64,000 nt of DNA from Streptomyces sp. NBC_01717 (GTDB lineage: Bacteria; Actinomycetota; Actinomycetes; Streptomycetales; Streptomycetaceae). Each line of letters starts with the position of its first letter. Position 1 is the stretch's first letter. Location of the stretch: positions 5,332,001 to 5,396,000 of the forward strand of contig NZ_CP109178.1 of the NCBI RefSeq assembly GCF_036248255.1, given 5' to 3'. Both the position numbers and the translations under genes were made by a program. Below, piece after piece: positions 34,257 through 41,424 of this stretch. The notes beneath the pieces are model-generated. The model was given only the letters and a program-made list of their open reading frames with translations, did not search any database and was not told where the DNA came from.

Positions 34257-35420
34257 ATGGACGTCGGGCTCAAGCGCGAGCTGGAGGAGAAGGTCCGCGC
34301 AGGGGAGCGGCTGACCCGTGAGGACGGCATCGCCCTCTACGCGTCGGACGATCTGGCCTGGCTCGGCGGCCTCGCCCACGAGGTGCGCACGCGCAAGAAC
34401 GGCGACGTCGTGCACTTCAACGTCAACCGGCACCTCAACATGACGAACGTGTGCACCGCGTCGTGTGCGTACTGCTCGTTCCAGCGCAAGCCGGGCGAGA
34501 AGGACGCGTACACCATGCGCATCGAGGAGGCGGTCCGTCTCGCGAAGGCGATGGAGGGCGAGAGCCTCACCGAGCTGCACATCGTCAACGGGCTCCACCC
34601 CACGCTGCCGTGGCGCTACTACCCGCGCTCCCTCAGCGCGCTGAAGGAAGCCCTTCCGCAGGTCTCCCTCAAGGCGTTCACCGCCACCGAGATCCACCAC
34701 TTCGAGACCATCTCCGGGCTCTCCGCCTCCGAGATCCTCGACGAGCTGATCGAAGCCGGTCTGGAGTCGCTGACCGGCGGTGGCGCGGAGATCTTCGACT
34801 GGGAGGTCCGCCAGCACATCGTGGACCACAACACCCACTGGGAAGACTGGTCGCGTATCCACCGCCTCGCGCACGAGAAGGGGCTGAAGACCCCGGCGAC
34901 GATGCTGTACGGGCACATCGAGGAGCCGCGTCACCGCGTCGACCACGTGCTGAGGCTGCGTGAGCTGCAGGACGAGACCGGCGGCTTCCAGGTCTTCATC
35001 CCGCTGCGCTACCAGCACGACTTCGTCGACATGAAGGACGGCAAGGTCCGCAACAAGCTGCAGGCGCGGACGACGATGGCGACCGGCGCCGAGGCGCTGA
35101 AGACGTTCGCCGTCTCGCGTCTCCTCTTCGACAACGTCCCGCACGTCAAGGTCTTCTGGGTGATGCACGGGGTGCAGACGGCCCAGCTCGCGCTCCAGCA
35201 CGGCGCGGACGACATGGACGGTTCGGTCGTCGAGTACAAGATCACGCACGACGCGGACAACTACGGCACGCCGAACAAGCTCGGCCGCGACGACCTGCTG
35301 GACCTGATCCGGGACGCGGGCTTCCGCCCCGTCGAGCGGAACACCCGGTACGAGATCATCCGCGAGTACCCGGGGCCGGACGCGGAGCGCCGTGAGTCGC
35401 CGCAGCCGATGCGGGTCTGA
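34257..35420 (+). CDS. mqnE: Aminodeoxyfutalosine synthase
   Basis: Radical SAM enzyme that joins 3-[(1-carboxyvinyl)oxy]benzoate to the ribosyl-adenine part of SAM, forming aminodeoxyfutalosine early in menaquinone synthesis. The 387-residue product has the iron-sulfur motif CTASCAYCSF (CxxxCxxC), then the usual MqnE phrases TELHIVNGLHPTLPWRYYPRSLSALKE and LTGGGAEIFDWEVRQHI. ATG 34257 has GGGAGG just upstream. A strong terminator follows, so it is probably a single-gene or Lrp-mqnE unit. Confidence 0.95.
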   Translation: MDVGLKRELEEKVRAGERLTREDGIALYASDDLAWLGGLAHEVRTRKNGDVVHFNVNRHLNMTNVCTASCAYCSFQRKPGEKDAYTMRIEEAVRLAKAMEGESLTELHIVNGLHPTLPWRYYPRSLSALKEALPQVSLKAFTATEIHHFETISGLSASEILDELIEAGLESLTGGGAEIFDWEVRQHIVDHNTHWEDWSRIHRLAHEKGLKTPATMLYGHIEEPRHRVDHVLRLRELQDETGGFQVFIPLRYQHDFVDMKDGKVRNKLQARTTMATGAEALKTFAVSRLLFDNVPHVKVFWVMHGVQTAQLALQHGADDMDGSVVEYKITHDADNYGTPNKLGRDDLLDLIRDAGFRPVERNTRYEIIREYPGPDAERRESPQPMRV

Positions 35421-35472
35421 CGCGCGGTTCGCTCCGCCGCCGTCGAACTGCCCGGCGCGGATCTCTCTGTAC

Positions 35473-35507
35473 GAAAGCCCCGGCCGCCGTCCCCGGCCGG
35501 GGCTTTC
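35473..35507 (+). terminator. Strong hairpin terminator after mqnE
   Basis: A perfect 13-bp stem (gaaagccccggcc at 35473-35485 with ggccggggctttc at 35495-35507, 9-base loop) follows the mqnE stop by 52 bases. Confidence 0.85.
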
Positions 35508-35561
35508 TCGCGTTGTGGACGGCGCTTGAGGCGATGGTGCTGTAATAGCTAATCTGCCGCT

Positions 35562-36086
35562 ATGGCGCTTACATTTGAGGTGGATCCCAAGTTCGACAGC
35601 ACCCTGCGGGACGGCATCTGTGCACTCTGGGCGGATGTCTCCAACGCGGGTGGTGCCGTCGGCTTCGTGCCACCCGTCACCACCGAGGACATCCGGCCCG
35701 AGCTGGTCAAGCACATCGTGTCGATGGCCGAGGGCCGCACCCGGCTGCTGGTCGGGTACGACGAGAAGGGCGCCGTCGCCGCAACGGCCTTCCTCGTCCG
35801 CAACACCCACCGGCTGATGTCCCACTGGCTCTGGCTCTACACGGTGATGGTCCACCCCGGCCACCAGGGCAAGGGTTACGGCCGCGAGCTGATGTCCGCC
35901 GCGGCGGAGGCCGCCCGCGGGACCGACGGGATAGAGGCCATCCGCCTCACCTGCCGGGGCGGCACCGGGGCCGACCGCTTCTACGCGACGTGCGGATACA
36001 AGGAGGTCGGCCGGGTACCCGGCGCGATCCGGGTCGCCGACGGGGACGACCGCGACGACATCATCATGCTGCTCCCGCTGGGGTGA
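35562..36086 (+). CDS. GNAT-family N-acetyltransferase
   Basis: A 174-residue acyltransferase. WLWLYTVMVHPGHQGKGYGRELMSAAAEAARG shows the acetyl-CoA loop HQGKGYG, and RLTCRGGTGADRFYATCGYKEVGRVPGAIRV completes the fold. The acceptor is unknown; the domain organisation (about 60 residues before the motif) resembles small-molecule amine acetyltransferases. ATG 35562 is the start. It follows the mqnE terminator, so it is probably independently transcribed. Confidence 0.86.
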   Translation: MALTFEVDPKFDSTLRDGICALWADVSNAGGAVGFVPPVTTEDIRPELVKHIVSMAEGRTRLLVGYDEKGAVAATAFLVRNTHRLMSHWLWLYTVMVHPGHQGKGYGRELMSAAAEAARGTDGIEAIRLTCRGGTGADRFYATCGYKEVGRVPGAIRVADGDDRDDIIMLLPLG

Positions 36087-36173
36087 CCCGCCGGCCCGCC
36101 CGCCGAAGTGATCGAATTCGGGGCATGCTTCACTGGTCGGGCAGGGTTGTCGTACGTAGAGAGAAGGCCAGCC

Positions 36174-36470
36174 GTGTCCGCTGCCAAGCCGAGCGCAACG
36201 ATCCGGTACACGCTGATGCGCCTCAGTATCTTCGTCGGCTGTCTCGCCGTCGTCGCCGTGGCCGTCACCTATGGTGTGCTGCCCTCCGGGCTCGGCGGAT
36301 CCAACGTCATGTGGATCGTCATGCTCGCCCTGCTGCTCTCCGCGCCGCTCAGCTACATCCTGCTGCGCAAGCAGCGCGACGAGATGTCCGCGCAGATCGC
36401 CCCCAAGATCGACCGCGCCAAGGCCCGGCTGGCGGCGAACCAGGGCCAGGAGGACGGCGTCGCCCCGTAG
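36174..36470 (+). CDS. DUF4229-like small membrane protein
   Basis: A 98-residue protein with two membrane helices (IFVGCLAVVAVAVTYGVLP and NVMWIVMLALLLSAPLSYILL), then a lysine/arginine-rich cytoplasmic tail starting RKQRDEMSAQIAPKIDRAKARLA, the DUF4229 pattern found near menaquinone genes in actinobacteria. GTG 36174 is preceded by AGAGAAGG. Function unknown; location suggests a membrane-linked role with respiratory genes, which is inference. Confidence 0.82.
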   Translation: MSAAKPSATIRYTLMRLSIFVGCLAVVAVAVTYGVLPSGLGGSNVMWIVMLALLLSAPLSYILLRKQRDEMSAQIAPKIDRAKARLAANQGQEDGVAP

Positions 36471-36553
36471 TGCCGCGGTCCGCGTGAAGCCCGCGTGAGG
36501 GCGGGGTAAGGGTTACGTAAGGTTCCTCACACCCGCACCGCATTCGTTCGACG

Positions 36554-36590
36554 CCCCAGTGCCGGAGCACGTGCTCCTGTGCTGGGGTTT
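36554..36590 (+). terminator. Hairpin before the cysteine-leader operon
   Basis: ccccagtgccggagca and tgctcctgtgctgggg form a long stem with two G-U pairs and one mismatch across a 2-base loop, followed by TTT, well placed between the DUF4229 gene and the next promoter. Confidence 0.7.
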
Positions 36591-36645
36591 CTGCGTTCCG
36601 TCGCGTGGTGGGATGCGTTCTCGCCGAGGCTTCCCCAAAGAACAC

Positions 36646-36677
36646 CTTTGAGGGTCTCAAAGTTCAAGTGTTAACGT
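36646..36677 (+). promoter_or_regulatory. Promoter with overlapping perfect palindrome, leaderless start
   Basis: TTGAGG (36648-36653) and TAACGT (36672-36677) fit -35 and -10 boxes 18 bp apart. Transcription would start at about 36684-36685, exactly the A of the leader-peptide ATG, giving a leaderless mRNA. The palindrome CTTTGAG-GGT-CTCAAAG (36646-36662) overlaps the -35 box, and CAAAG-AACAC-CTTTG (36636-36650) adjoins it, so a repressor could also act here. Confidence 0.7.
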
Positions 36678-36684
36678 GTTCGAC

Positions 36685-36792
36685 ATGAAGACAGCTGTGC
36701 GCCCCCGCCATCGAGCCGGCATCGAGCTCGTGGTGCGCCTGCATGTCGATCTCTGCCGCTGTATGTCCGCGGTCTGTTGCCGCAACGTCTGA
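36685..36792 (+). CDS. Cysteine-rich leader peptide upstream of a DAACS symporter
   Basis: A 35-codon frame, ATG 36685 to TGA 36792, encoding a peptide that ends RLHVDLCRCMSAVCCRNV. The RLHVDLCR..SA.C phrase is the hallmark of actinobacterial putative leader peptides, and four cysteines (codons 24, 26, 31, 32) cluster at the end. Such polycysteine leaders sense cysteinyl-tRNA supply and attenuate downstream expression, as shown for mycobacterial leaderless ones. No ribosome site is needed with the predicted start. It lies 101 bp before the symporter GTG. The identification rests on the motif and layout. Confidence 0.85.
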   Translation: MKTAVRPRHRAGIELVVRLHVDLCRCMSAVCCRNV

Positions 36793-36893
36793 ACCGGCAT
36801 CATGCAGCGGCGCCGCCCCTGACGCGGGCGCCGCACCCCCGTCCCCGCGCGCCGTCCCCGTGCGCCCCGATGCGTCACATCTGGAGTGTGTCC

Positions 36894-38243
36894 GTGTCCG
36901 CGAATCCCGCGTCCGCCACCGCCGGCACCGGCCGGCAGTCCGGCTCCGGTTTCCGTATACCCAAGGTCCCGTTCTGGGCCCAGATCGTCGCCGGTCTGGT
37001 CCTCGGCGTGCTGCTCGGCTGGCTCGCCCGCAGCTACGACATCGGCTGGCTCTACACCACGCTCGACAAGGTCGGCCACATCTTCGTCCAGCTGCTGAAG
37101 CTGGCCGTCGCGCCCCTCGTCTTCTTCGCGATCCTGGTGTCGATCACCAACCTGCGCAAGGTCAACAACGCCGCTCGGCTGGCCACCCGCACCCTGCTCT
37201 GGTTCATGATCACCTCGCTGATCGCCGTCGCCATCGGCCTGGCGATCGGCCTGATCACCAACCCGGGCGCCGGCACCGGCCTGACCCCGAAGGACGGCGC
37301 CAAGCCTGAGCACGCGGGCTCCTGGCTCGACTTCCTGACCGGCATCATCCCGGAGAACGTGATCACCCCGTTCACCGAGCTGAACGTCCTGCAGATCGTC
37401 TTCATGGCCGCCGTCGCCGGTATCGCCGCGCTCCAGCTCGGCGAGAAGGCCCAGCCGATCCTCACCCTCAGCGAGTCGATCCTGGAGCTCCTCCAGAAGG
37501 CCCTGTGGTGGGTCATCCGCCTCGCCCCGCTCGGCACCGTGGGCCTCATCGGCTACGCGATCGCCGACTACGGCTGGGACCTGATCGGCAAGTACGCGAC
37601 GTTCACCGTCGACGTCTACGTCGGTTGCGCCCTGGTGATGTTCGGCGTGTACCCGCTGCTGCTCGCCACGGTCGCCAAGGTCAACCCGCTCCAGTTCTTC
37701 AAGGGCGCCTGGCCCGCGATCCAGCTGGCCTTCGTCTCCCGCTCCTCGGTCGGCACGATGCCGGTCACCCAGAAGGTCACCGAGCGCCTCGGCGTCCCGA
37801 AGGAGTACGCCTCGTTCTCCGTCCCGTTCGGGGCGACGACGAAGATGGACGGCTGCGCCGCGATCTACCCGGCGCTGGCAGCGATCTTCATCGCGCAGAT
37901 CTTCGACGTCCAGCTGGGTGTCGGTGACTACATCCTGATCGCGTTCGTCTCGGTGATCGGCTCGGCGGCCACCGCCGGTCTCACCGGTGCGACCGTCATG
38001 CTGACCCTCACGCTGTCCACGTTGGGGCTGCCGCTGGAGGGCGTGGGCCTGCTGATGGCCATCGACCCGATCCTGGACATGATGCGTACGGCCACCAACG
38101 TGGCCGGCCAGGCGCTGGTGCCGGTGATCGTCTCGGCACGCGAGAAGATCCTCGACCTCGACGCGTACAACTTGGCCTCGTCCTCCCCGGTCGACGACGA
38201 GGTGCGCGACGCGGAGCCGGTGAACGTCCCGGTCGCCGCGTAA
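36894..38243 (+). CDS. Dicarboxylate/amino acid:cation symporter, probable L-cystine transporter
   Basis: A 449-residue DAACS (SLC1) transporter with about eight hydrophobic segments. The family hallmarks are SRSSVGTMPVTQK (the serine-rich re-entrant loop), PFGATTKMDGCAAIYPALAAIFIAQ (which corresponds to the family NMDGT region, here KMDGC) and MAIDPILDMMRTATNVAGQALVPV. The family takes up glutamate, C4-dicarboxylates or, in TcyP/YdjN-type members, L-cystine. The upstream cysteine leader argues for cystine; a direct sequence test is needed for the subfamily. GTG 36894 has GGAG 7 bases upstream. A long terminator follows. Confidence 0.85.
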   Translation: MSANPASATAGTGRQSGSGFRIPKVPFWAQIVAGLVLGVLLGWLARSYDIGWLYTTLDKVGHIFVQLLKLAVAPLVFFAILVSITNLRKVNNAARLATRTLLWFMITSLIAVAIGLAIGLITNPGAGTGLTPKDGAKPEHAGSWLDFLTGIIPENVITPFTELNVLQIVFMAAVAGIAALQLGEKAQPILTLSESILELLQKALWWVIRLAPLGTVGLIGYAIADYGWDLIGKYATFTVDVYVGCALVMFGVYPLLLATVAKVNPLQFFKGAWPAIQLAFVSRSSVGTMPVTQKVTERLGVPKEYASFSVPFGATTKMDGCAAIYPALAAIFIAQIFDVQLGVGDYILIAFVSVIGSAATAGLTGATVMLTLTLSTLGLPLEGVGLLMAIDPILDMMRTATNVAGQALVPVIVSAREKILDLDAYNLASSSPVDDEVRDAEPVNVPVAA

Positions 38244-38255
38244 CGAGTACACCTT

Positions 38256-38298
38256 CGGCGAGCGCCCCCGGTCCTTCGAGGACCGGGGGCGCTCGCCG
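38256..38298 (+). terminator. Strong terminator after the symporter
   Basis: A perfect 19-bp stem (38256-38274 with 38280-38298, TTCGA loop) follows the stop by 12 bases. It is among the strongest hairpins in the window. Confidence 0.9.
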
Positions 38299-38463
38299 TC
38301 GTACGCGTACGGAAGGGGGAGCCGGAGCGCGGGAAGACGTGACTTCCGGTGGAGGTGAAACCGGCCACTGGACGGCCCGGGAAGGCTTCTCCGTACGCCG
38401 CCGGAGGAGCCTGCGCCGTACCCTTACCGGGGAGTGGCGCAGTGGGGTGGGAGGAAGTCGGAC

Positions 38464-39123
38464 GTGGGTGCTGTGAAGAGCAAACGGTTGCCGCGTGCCG
38501 TGCGCGAGCAGCAGATGATGGACGCCGCGGTGCAGACTTTCGGGCAGCGTGGCTACCGGGCCGCCTCGATGGACGAGATCGCGGAGCTGGCCGGCGTGTC
38601 CAAGCCGTTGGTCTATCTGTACCTGAATTCCAAGGAGGAGCTCTTCACCTCCTGTATCCAGCGCGAGGCAAAGGCGCTGGTCGCAGCGGTGCGGTCGGGG
38701 GTGGAGCCGGGGATGCCGGCGGACCGGCAACTGTGGGCCGGGCTACGGGCATTCTTCACACACACCGCGGAGAACCCGGACGGCTGGGCGGTGTTGCACC
38801 GGCAGGCACGTACGCACGGGGAGCCGTTCGCCACCGAGGTCATGGCGATGCGGGACGAGATCGTTGCGTTCGTGACGGGTCTGATCGGCGCCGCCGCGCG
38901 CGAGGCGCACCACGATCCGGCGCTCCCGGACCGCGATGTGTCGGGCCTGGCGCAGGCGCTCGTGGGGGCCGCGGAGTCGCTCGCCGGCTGGGCGAACGAC
39001 ACCCCGGGCGTCTCGGCGAAGGAAGCCGCGGCCACGCTGATGAACTTCTCGTGGGCCGGCCTGGAGAACCTCATGCACGGCCGCCCGTGGGCGCCGCGGG
39101 CCCAGGTAGCCGCACGGGCGTAG
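38464..39123 (+). CDS. TetR-family transcriptional regulator
   Basis: A 219-residue repressor-type protein. Residues 1-50 form the helix-turn-helix (REQQMMDAAVQTFGQRGYRAASMDEIAELAGVSKPLVYLYLNSKEEL), followed by an alpha-helical ligand domain. GTG 38464 follows GGAGGAAG at a good distance. It is convergent with the MaoC-FabG4 genes and is the obvious candidate to bind the TTACT-GCGG-AGTAA palindrome at 41368; that link is inference. Confidence 0.9.
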   Translation: MGAVKSKRLPRAVREQQMMDAAVQTFGQRGYRAASMDEIAELAGVSKPLVYLYLNSKEELFTSCIQREAKALVAAVRSGVEPGMPADRQLWAGLRAFFTHTAENPDGWAVLHRQARTHGEPFATEVMAMRDEIVAFVTGLIGAAAREAHHDPALPDRDVSGLAQALVGAAESLAGWANDTPGVSAKEAAATLMNFSWAGLENLMHGRPWAPRAQVAARA

Positions 39124-39140
39124 CGGCCGACCGGTCAGGA

Positions 39141-40004
39141 CTACGGCCGTGCACTGTCCCGTGCCATCGACCCGGTGAGGTGCATGCGGCCGCCGCTGCG
39201 GAGCTGGAAGGCGGTGCCTGCGCCGTCCACCGCGTACGTCACGGTCGCCGGGAGCAGGACGGGGGCCTTGAAGTCGGCCCGGACGTAACTGATCCTGCCC
39301 GGTTCGGCGGACTCGGCCAGACAGCGGGCGACCGTCCACATGCCGTGTGCGATGGCCCTCGGGAAGCCGAACAGCCGGGCGGTGAGCGGATACAGGTGGA
39401 TCGGGTTCCGGTCACCCGACGCGGCGCCGTAACGGCGGCCCAGATCGCCGGGGAGCCGCCACTCGGCGGCGGCGGGGAGTTCGGCCGTAGGCAGGGTGGG
39501 GGGACCGGACTCGGCAGCGGGCGAGGCGCCGCGTGCCGAGTGGCGGGAAAGATAGCCGCTGCGGGACTCCCACACCAGCTCGCCGCCCGACCGCGCCTCG
39601 GTCACCATCGTCACCTCGGTGCCCCGCCGATGGGGCGTCAGCGCATCCGCGTACACGGTGAGTTCGAGTACTTCCGTGGGGTGCGGCGCCCGGTGCCGGG
39701 TGATCTCGATCCAGGTGTGGACCAGCCCGACGACGGGAAGCGGGAAGCTCCGTCCGGTCATCAGCCGCATCGCGAGCGGGAAGCCCAGGACATGCGGGTA
39801 CGTCAGCGGCAGTGTGCCCGACTCGGAGAAGCCGCAGATCCTGCTGTACGAGGCGAGGGGGCCGGGTGCGATCCGTACGTCCCGGACGACCAGGCGGTCG
39901 GCCGGCAGCGCGGCGCCGGGCCGGCCCGCCCGCTTGAACGGGGACGTGACGGCGCCACGTACCAGTGATGCCGTCAGACCCCGGGAAGTGGCAGTGGTCG
40001 ACAT
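39141..40004 (-). CDS. MaoC-like acyl-CoA dehydratase/hydratase
   Basis: A 287-residue double hotdog (R-hydratase-like) protein. The C-terminal RRYGAASGDRNPIHLYPLTARLFGFPRAIAHGMWTVARCLAE is the MaoC active-site region with Asp/His dyad (DRNPIH). The N-terminal half is a degenerate hotdog. In mycobacteria the matching gene pair htdX-fabG4 lies divergent to fadA2, the arrangement seen here. The stop/start with fabG overlap within a few bases. ATG 40004 is used; GTG 40013, overlapping the fabG stop as GTGA, is plausible. Confidence 0.88.
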   Translation of the reverse strand: MSTTATSRGLTASLVRGAVTSPFKRAGRPGAALPADRLVVRDVRIAPGPLASYSRICGFSESGTLPLTYPHVLGFPLAMRLMTGRSFPLPVVGLVHTWIEITRHRAPHPTEVLELTVYADALTPHRRGTEVTMVTEARSGGELVWESRSGYLSRHSARGASPAAESGPPTLPTAELPAAAEWRLPGDLGRRYGAASGDRNPIHLYPLTARLFGFPRAIAHGMWTVARCLAESAEPGRISYVRADFKAPVLLPATVTYAVDGAGTAFQLRSGGRMHLTGSMARDSARP

Positions 40005-40009
40005 CGACG

Positions 40010-41338
40010 TCACGCCCCGAGCAGGCTCTGGCCGCAGACCCGCACGATCTGGCCGTTCACGGCCGCCGAAGCGGGCTGGGCGAACCATGCGGTCGTCTCC
40101 GCGACATCGACCGGAAGACCCCCCTGTGCAAGGGAGTTCATCCGGCGGCCCGCCTCCCGGATGAAGAGGGGGACGGCGGCGGTCATCTTGGTCTCGATGA
40201 AGCCGGGGGCGACCGCGTTGACCGTGACGCCGTGGTCGGCGGCGGCGCGCGGGGCCAGGGAGCGGACCAGGCCGATGATGCCCGCCTTGCTGGCCGCGTA
40301 GTTCGTCTGACCGGTGTTGCCCGCGATACCGGCGATGGACGCGGTGGCGATGATCCGGCCGCCCCGGTTGATGGTGCCTGCTTCGAGCAGGGCATCCGTG
40401 GTGCGCAACACGCTGTCGAGGTTGACCTCGACGACCTGGGCCCAGCGGTCGGCGGGCATGTTGGCGAGCCGCCGGTCGCGGGTGATGCCCGCGTTGTGGA
40501 CGAGAATGTCCAGGCCGCCGGGGGCCGCGGCGGCGATCCGCTCGGCGGCGTCGTCCGCGGTGATGTCGAGCGGCAGCGCCGACGCACCGAGCCGGTCGGC
40601 GGTACGCGCCAACTCGTCCCGGGACTGCGGGATGTCGAGGCAGATGACCTGCGCCCCGTCCCGCGCCAGGACCGACGCGACCGAGGCGCCGATGCCGCGC
40701 GCCGCTCCGGTGACCAGCGCGGTGCGTCCGGCGAGCGGTGCGGCAGGGTCGGTGGCCGGATCGGGCGCGGCGTCGGTGAGTTCGACTACCTGGCCGCTGA
40801 CGTACGAGGACCGGGGAGAGAGCAGGAACCGGAGGGTGGACTCCGCCGAGGCGGTGGCGTCCGGTTCGATCCGGAGCAGTTGGACGGTGGCGCCCCTGCC
40901 GATCTCCTTGCCGAGCGAGCGCACGAACCCCTCAAGAGCCTGCTGGGCGGCCGCCTGATGATGGTCCTCGGCCGACGGCCGCACCCCGACGATCACGATC
41001 CGGCCGCCCGGAGCCAGCGAACGTACGACAGGATGCAGCGCGGCGTGCACGTCGCCGAGCCCGGCGGCGGTGGCAACTGCCGTCGCGTCCACCACGATTC
41101 CCGCAGGGCGGGGTGCCGGTTCGGCGCTCCGGACCACCGTGAGGCCGGTGGCGGCGAGAACCGCACCCAGCTCCTGCGCAACGGCGGAGTCCCCGGCAGT
41201 GAGGTGCAGCAGCGGGCCGTCCAGTGACTGCGTCTCCAGCGACCAGCGGCGCAGCCGCGCCGGCTGCGGCAGGCCGAGCTTCCGGGTCAGAAATCGGCCG
41301 GGTGCTGTGCCGGTGAAGTGCAGATAGCGGTCGGCCAT
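40010..41338 (-). CDS. FabG4-like high-molecular-weight 3-oxoacyl reductase
   Basis: A 442-residue NADH-dependent 3-oxoacyl reductase. The first ~200 residues are a flavodoxin/Rossmann-like N-terminal domain (LLHLTAGDSAVAQELGAVLAATGLTV) without the active site, and the C-terminal part is a complete SDR: VTGAARGIGASVASVLA, HNAGITRDRRLANM, ATASIAGIAGNTGQTNYAASKAGIIG (Ser and YxxxK). That two-part layout and length identify the HMw FabG4 type. It leads the operon with MaoC and diverges from the thiolase over a palindrome. Confidence 0.92.
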   Translation of the reverse strand: MADRYLHFTGTAPGRFLTRKLGLPQPARLRRWSLETQSLDGPLLHLTAGDSAVAQELGAVLAATGLTVVRSAEPAPRPAGIVVDATAVATAAGLGDVHAALHPVVRSLAPGGRIVIVGVRPSAEDHHQAAAQQALEGFVRSLGKEIGRGATVQLLRIEPDATASAESTLRFLLSPRSSYVSGQVVELTDAAPDPATDPAAPLAGRTALVTGAARGIGASVASVLARDGAQVICLDIPQSRDELARTADRLGASALPLDITADDAAERIAAAAPGGLDILVHNAGITRDRRLANMPADRWAQVVEVNLDSVLRTTDALLEAGTINRGGRIIATASIAGIAGNTGQTNYAASKAGIIGLVRSLAPRAAADHGVTVNAVAPGFIETKMTAAVPLFIREAGRRMNSLAQGGLPVDVAETTAWFAQPASAAVNGQIVRVCGQSLLGA

Positions 41339-41367
41339 TGTCCAGACTCCCTGCGCGGTCGTAGATT

Positions 41368-41381
41368 TTACTGCGGAGTAA
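41368..41381. promoter_or_regulatory. Palindromic operator in the fabG4/thiolase divergent promoter
   Basis: TTACT-GCGG-AGTAA is a perfect 5-4-5 palindrome, and TTACTCAAGAGT lies 2 bases downstream. It sits inside overlapping promoters: TTGTCC (41338-41343) and TAGATT (41362-41367) on the plus strand, and on the minus strand a TAAAAT box just beside it. A TetR-type repressor could block both directions. Confidence 0.6.
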
Positions 41382-41424
41382 GGTTACTCAAGAGTCAGGA
41401 GCAGGTCGAGATGAGTTGGTCGAG

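Noticed and set aside
40010..40013. Possible frameshift between fabG4 and MaoC genes
   Set aside because: The four-base contact is a normal stop/start overlap; both products are complete.
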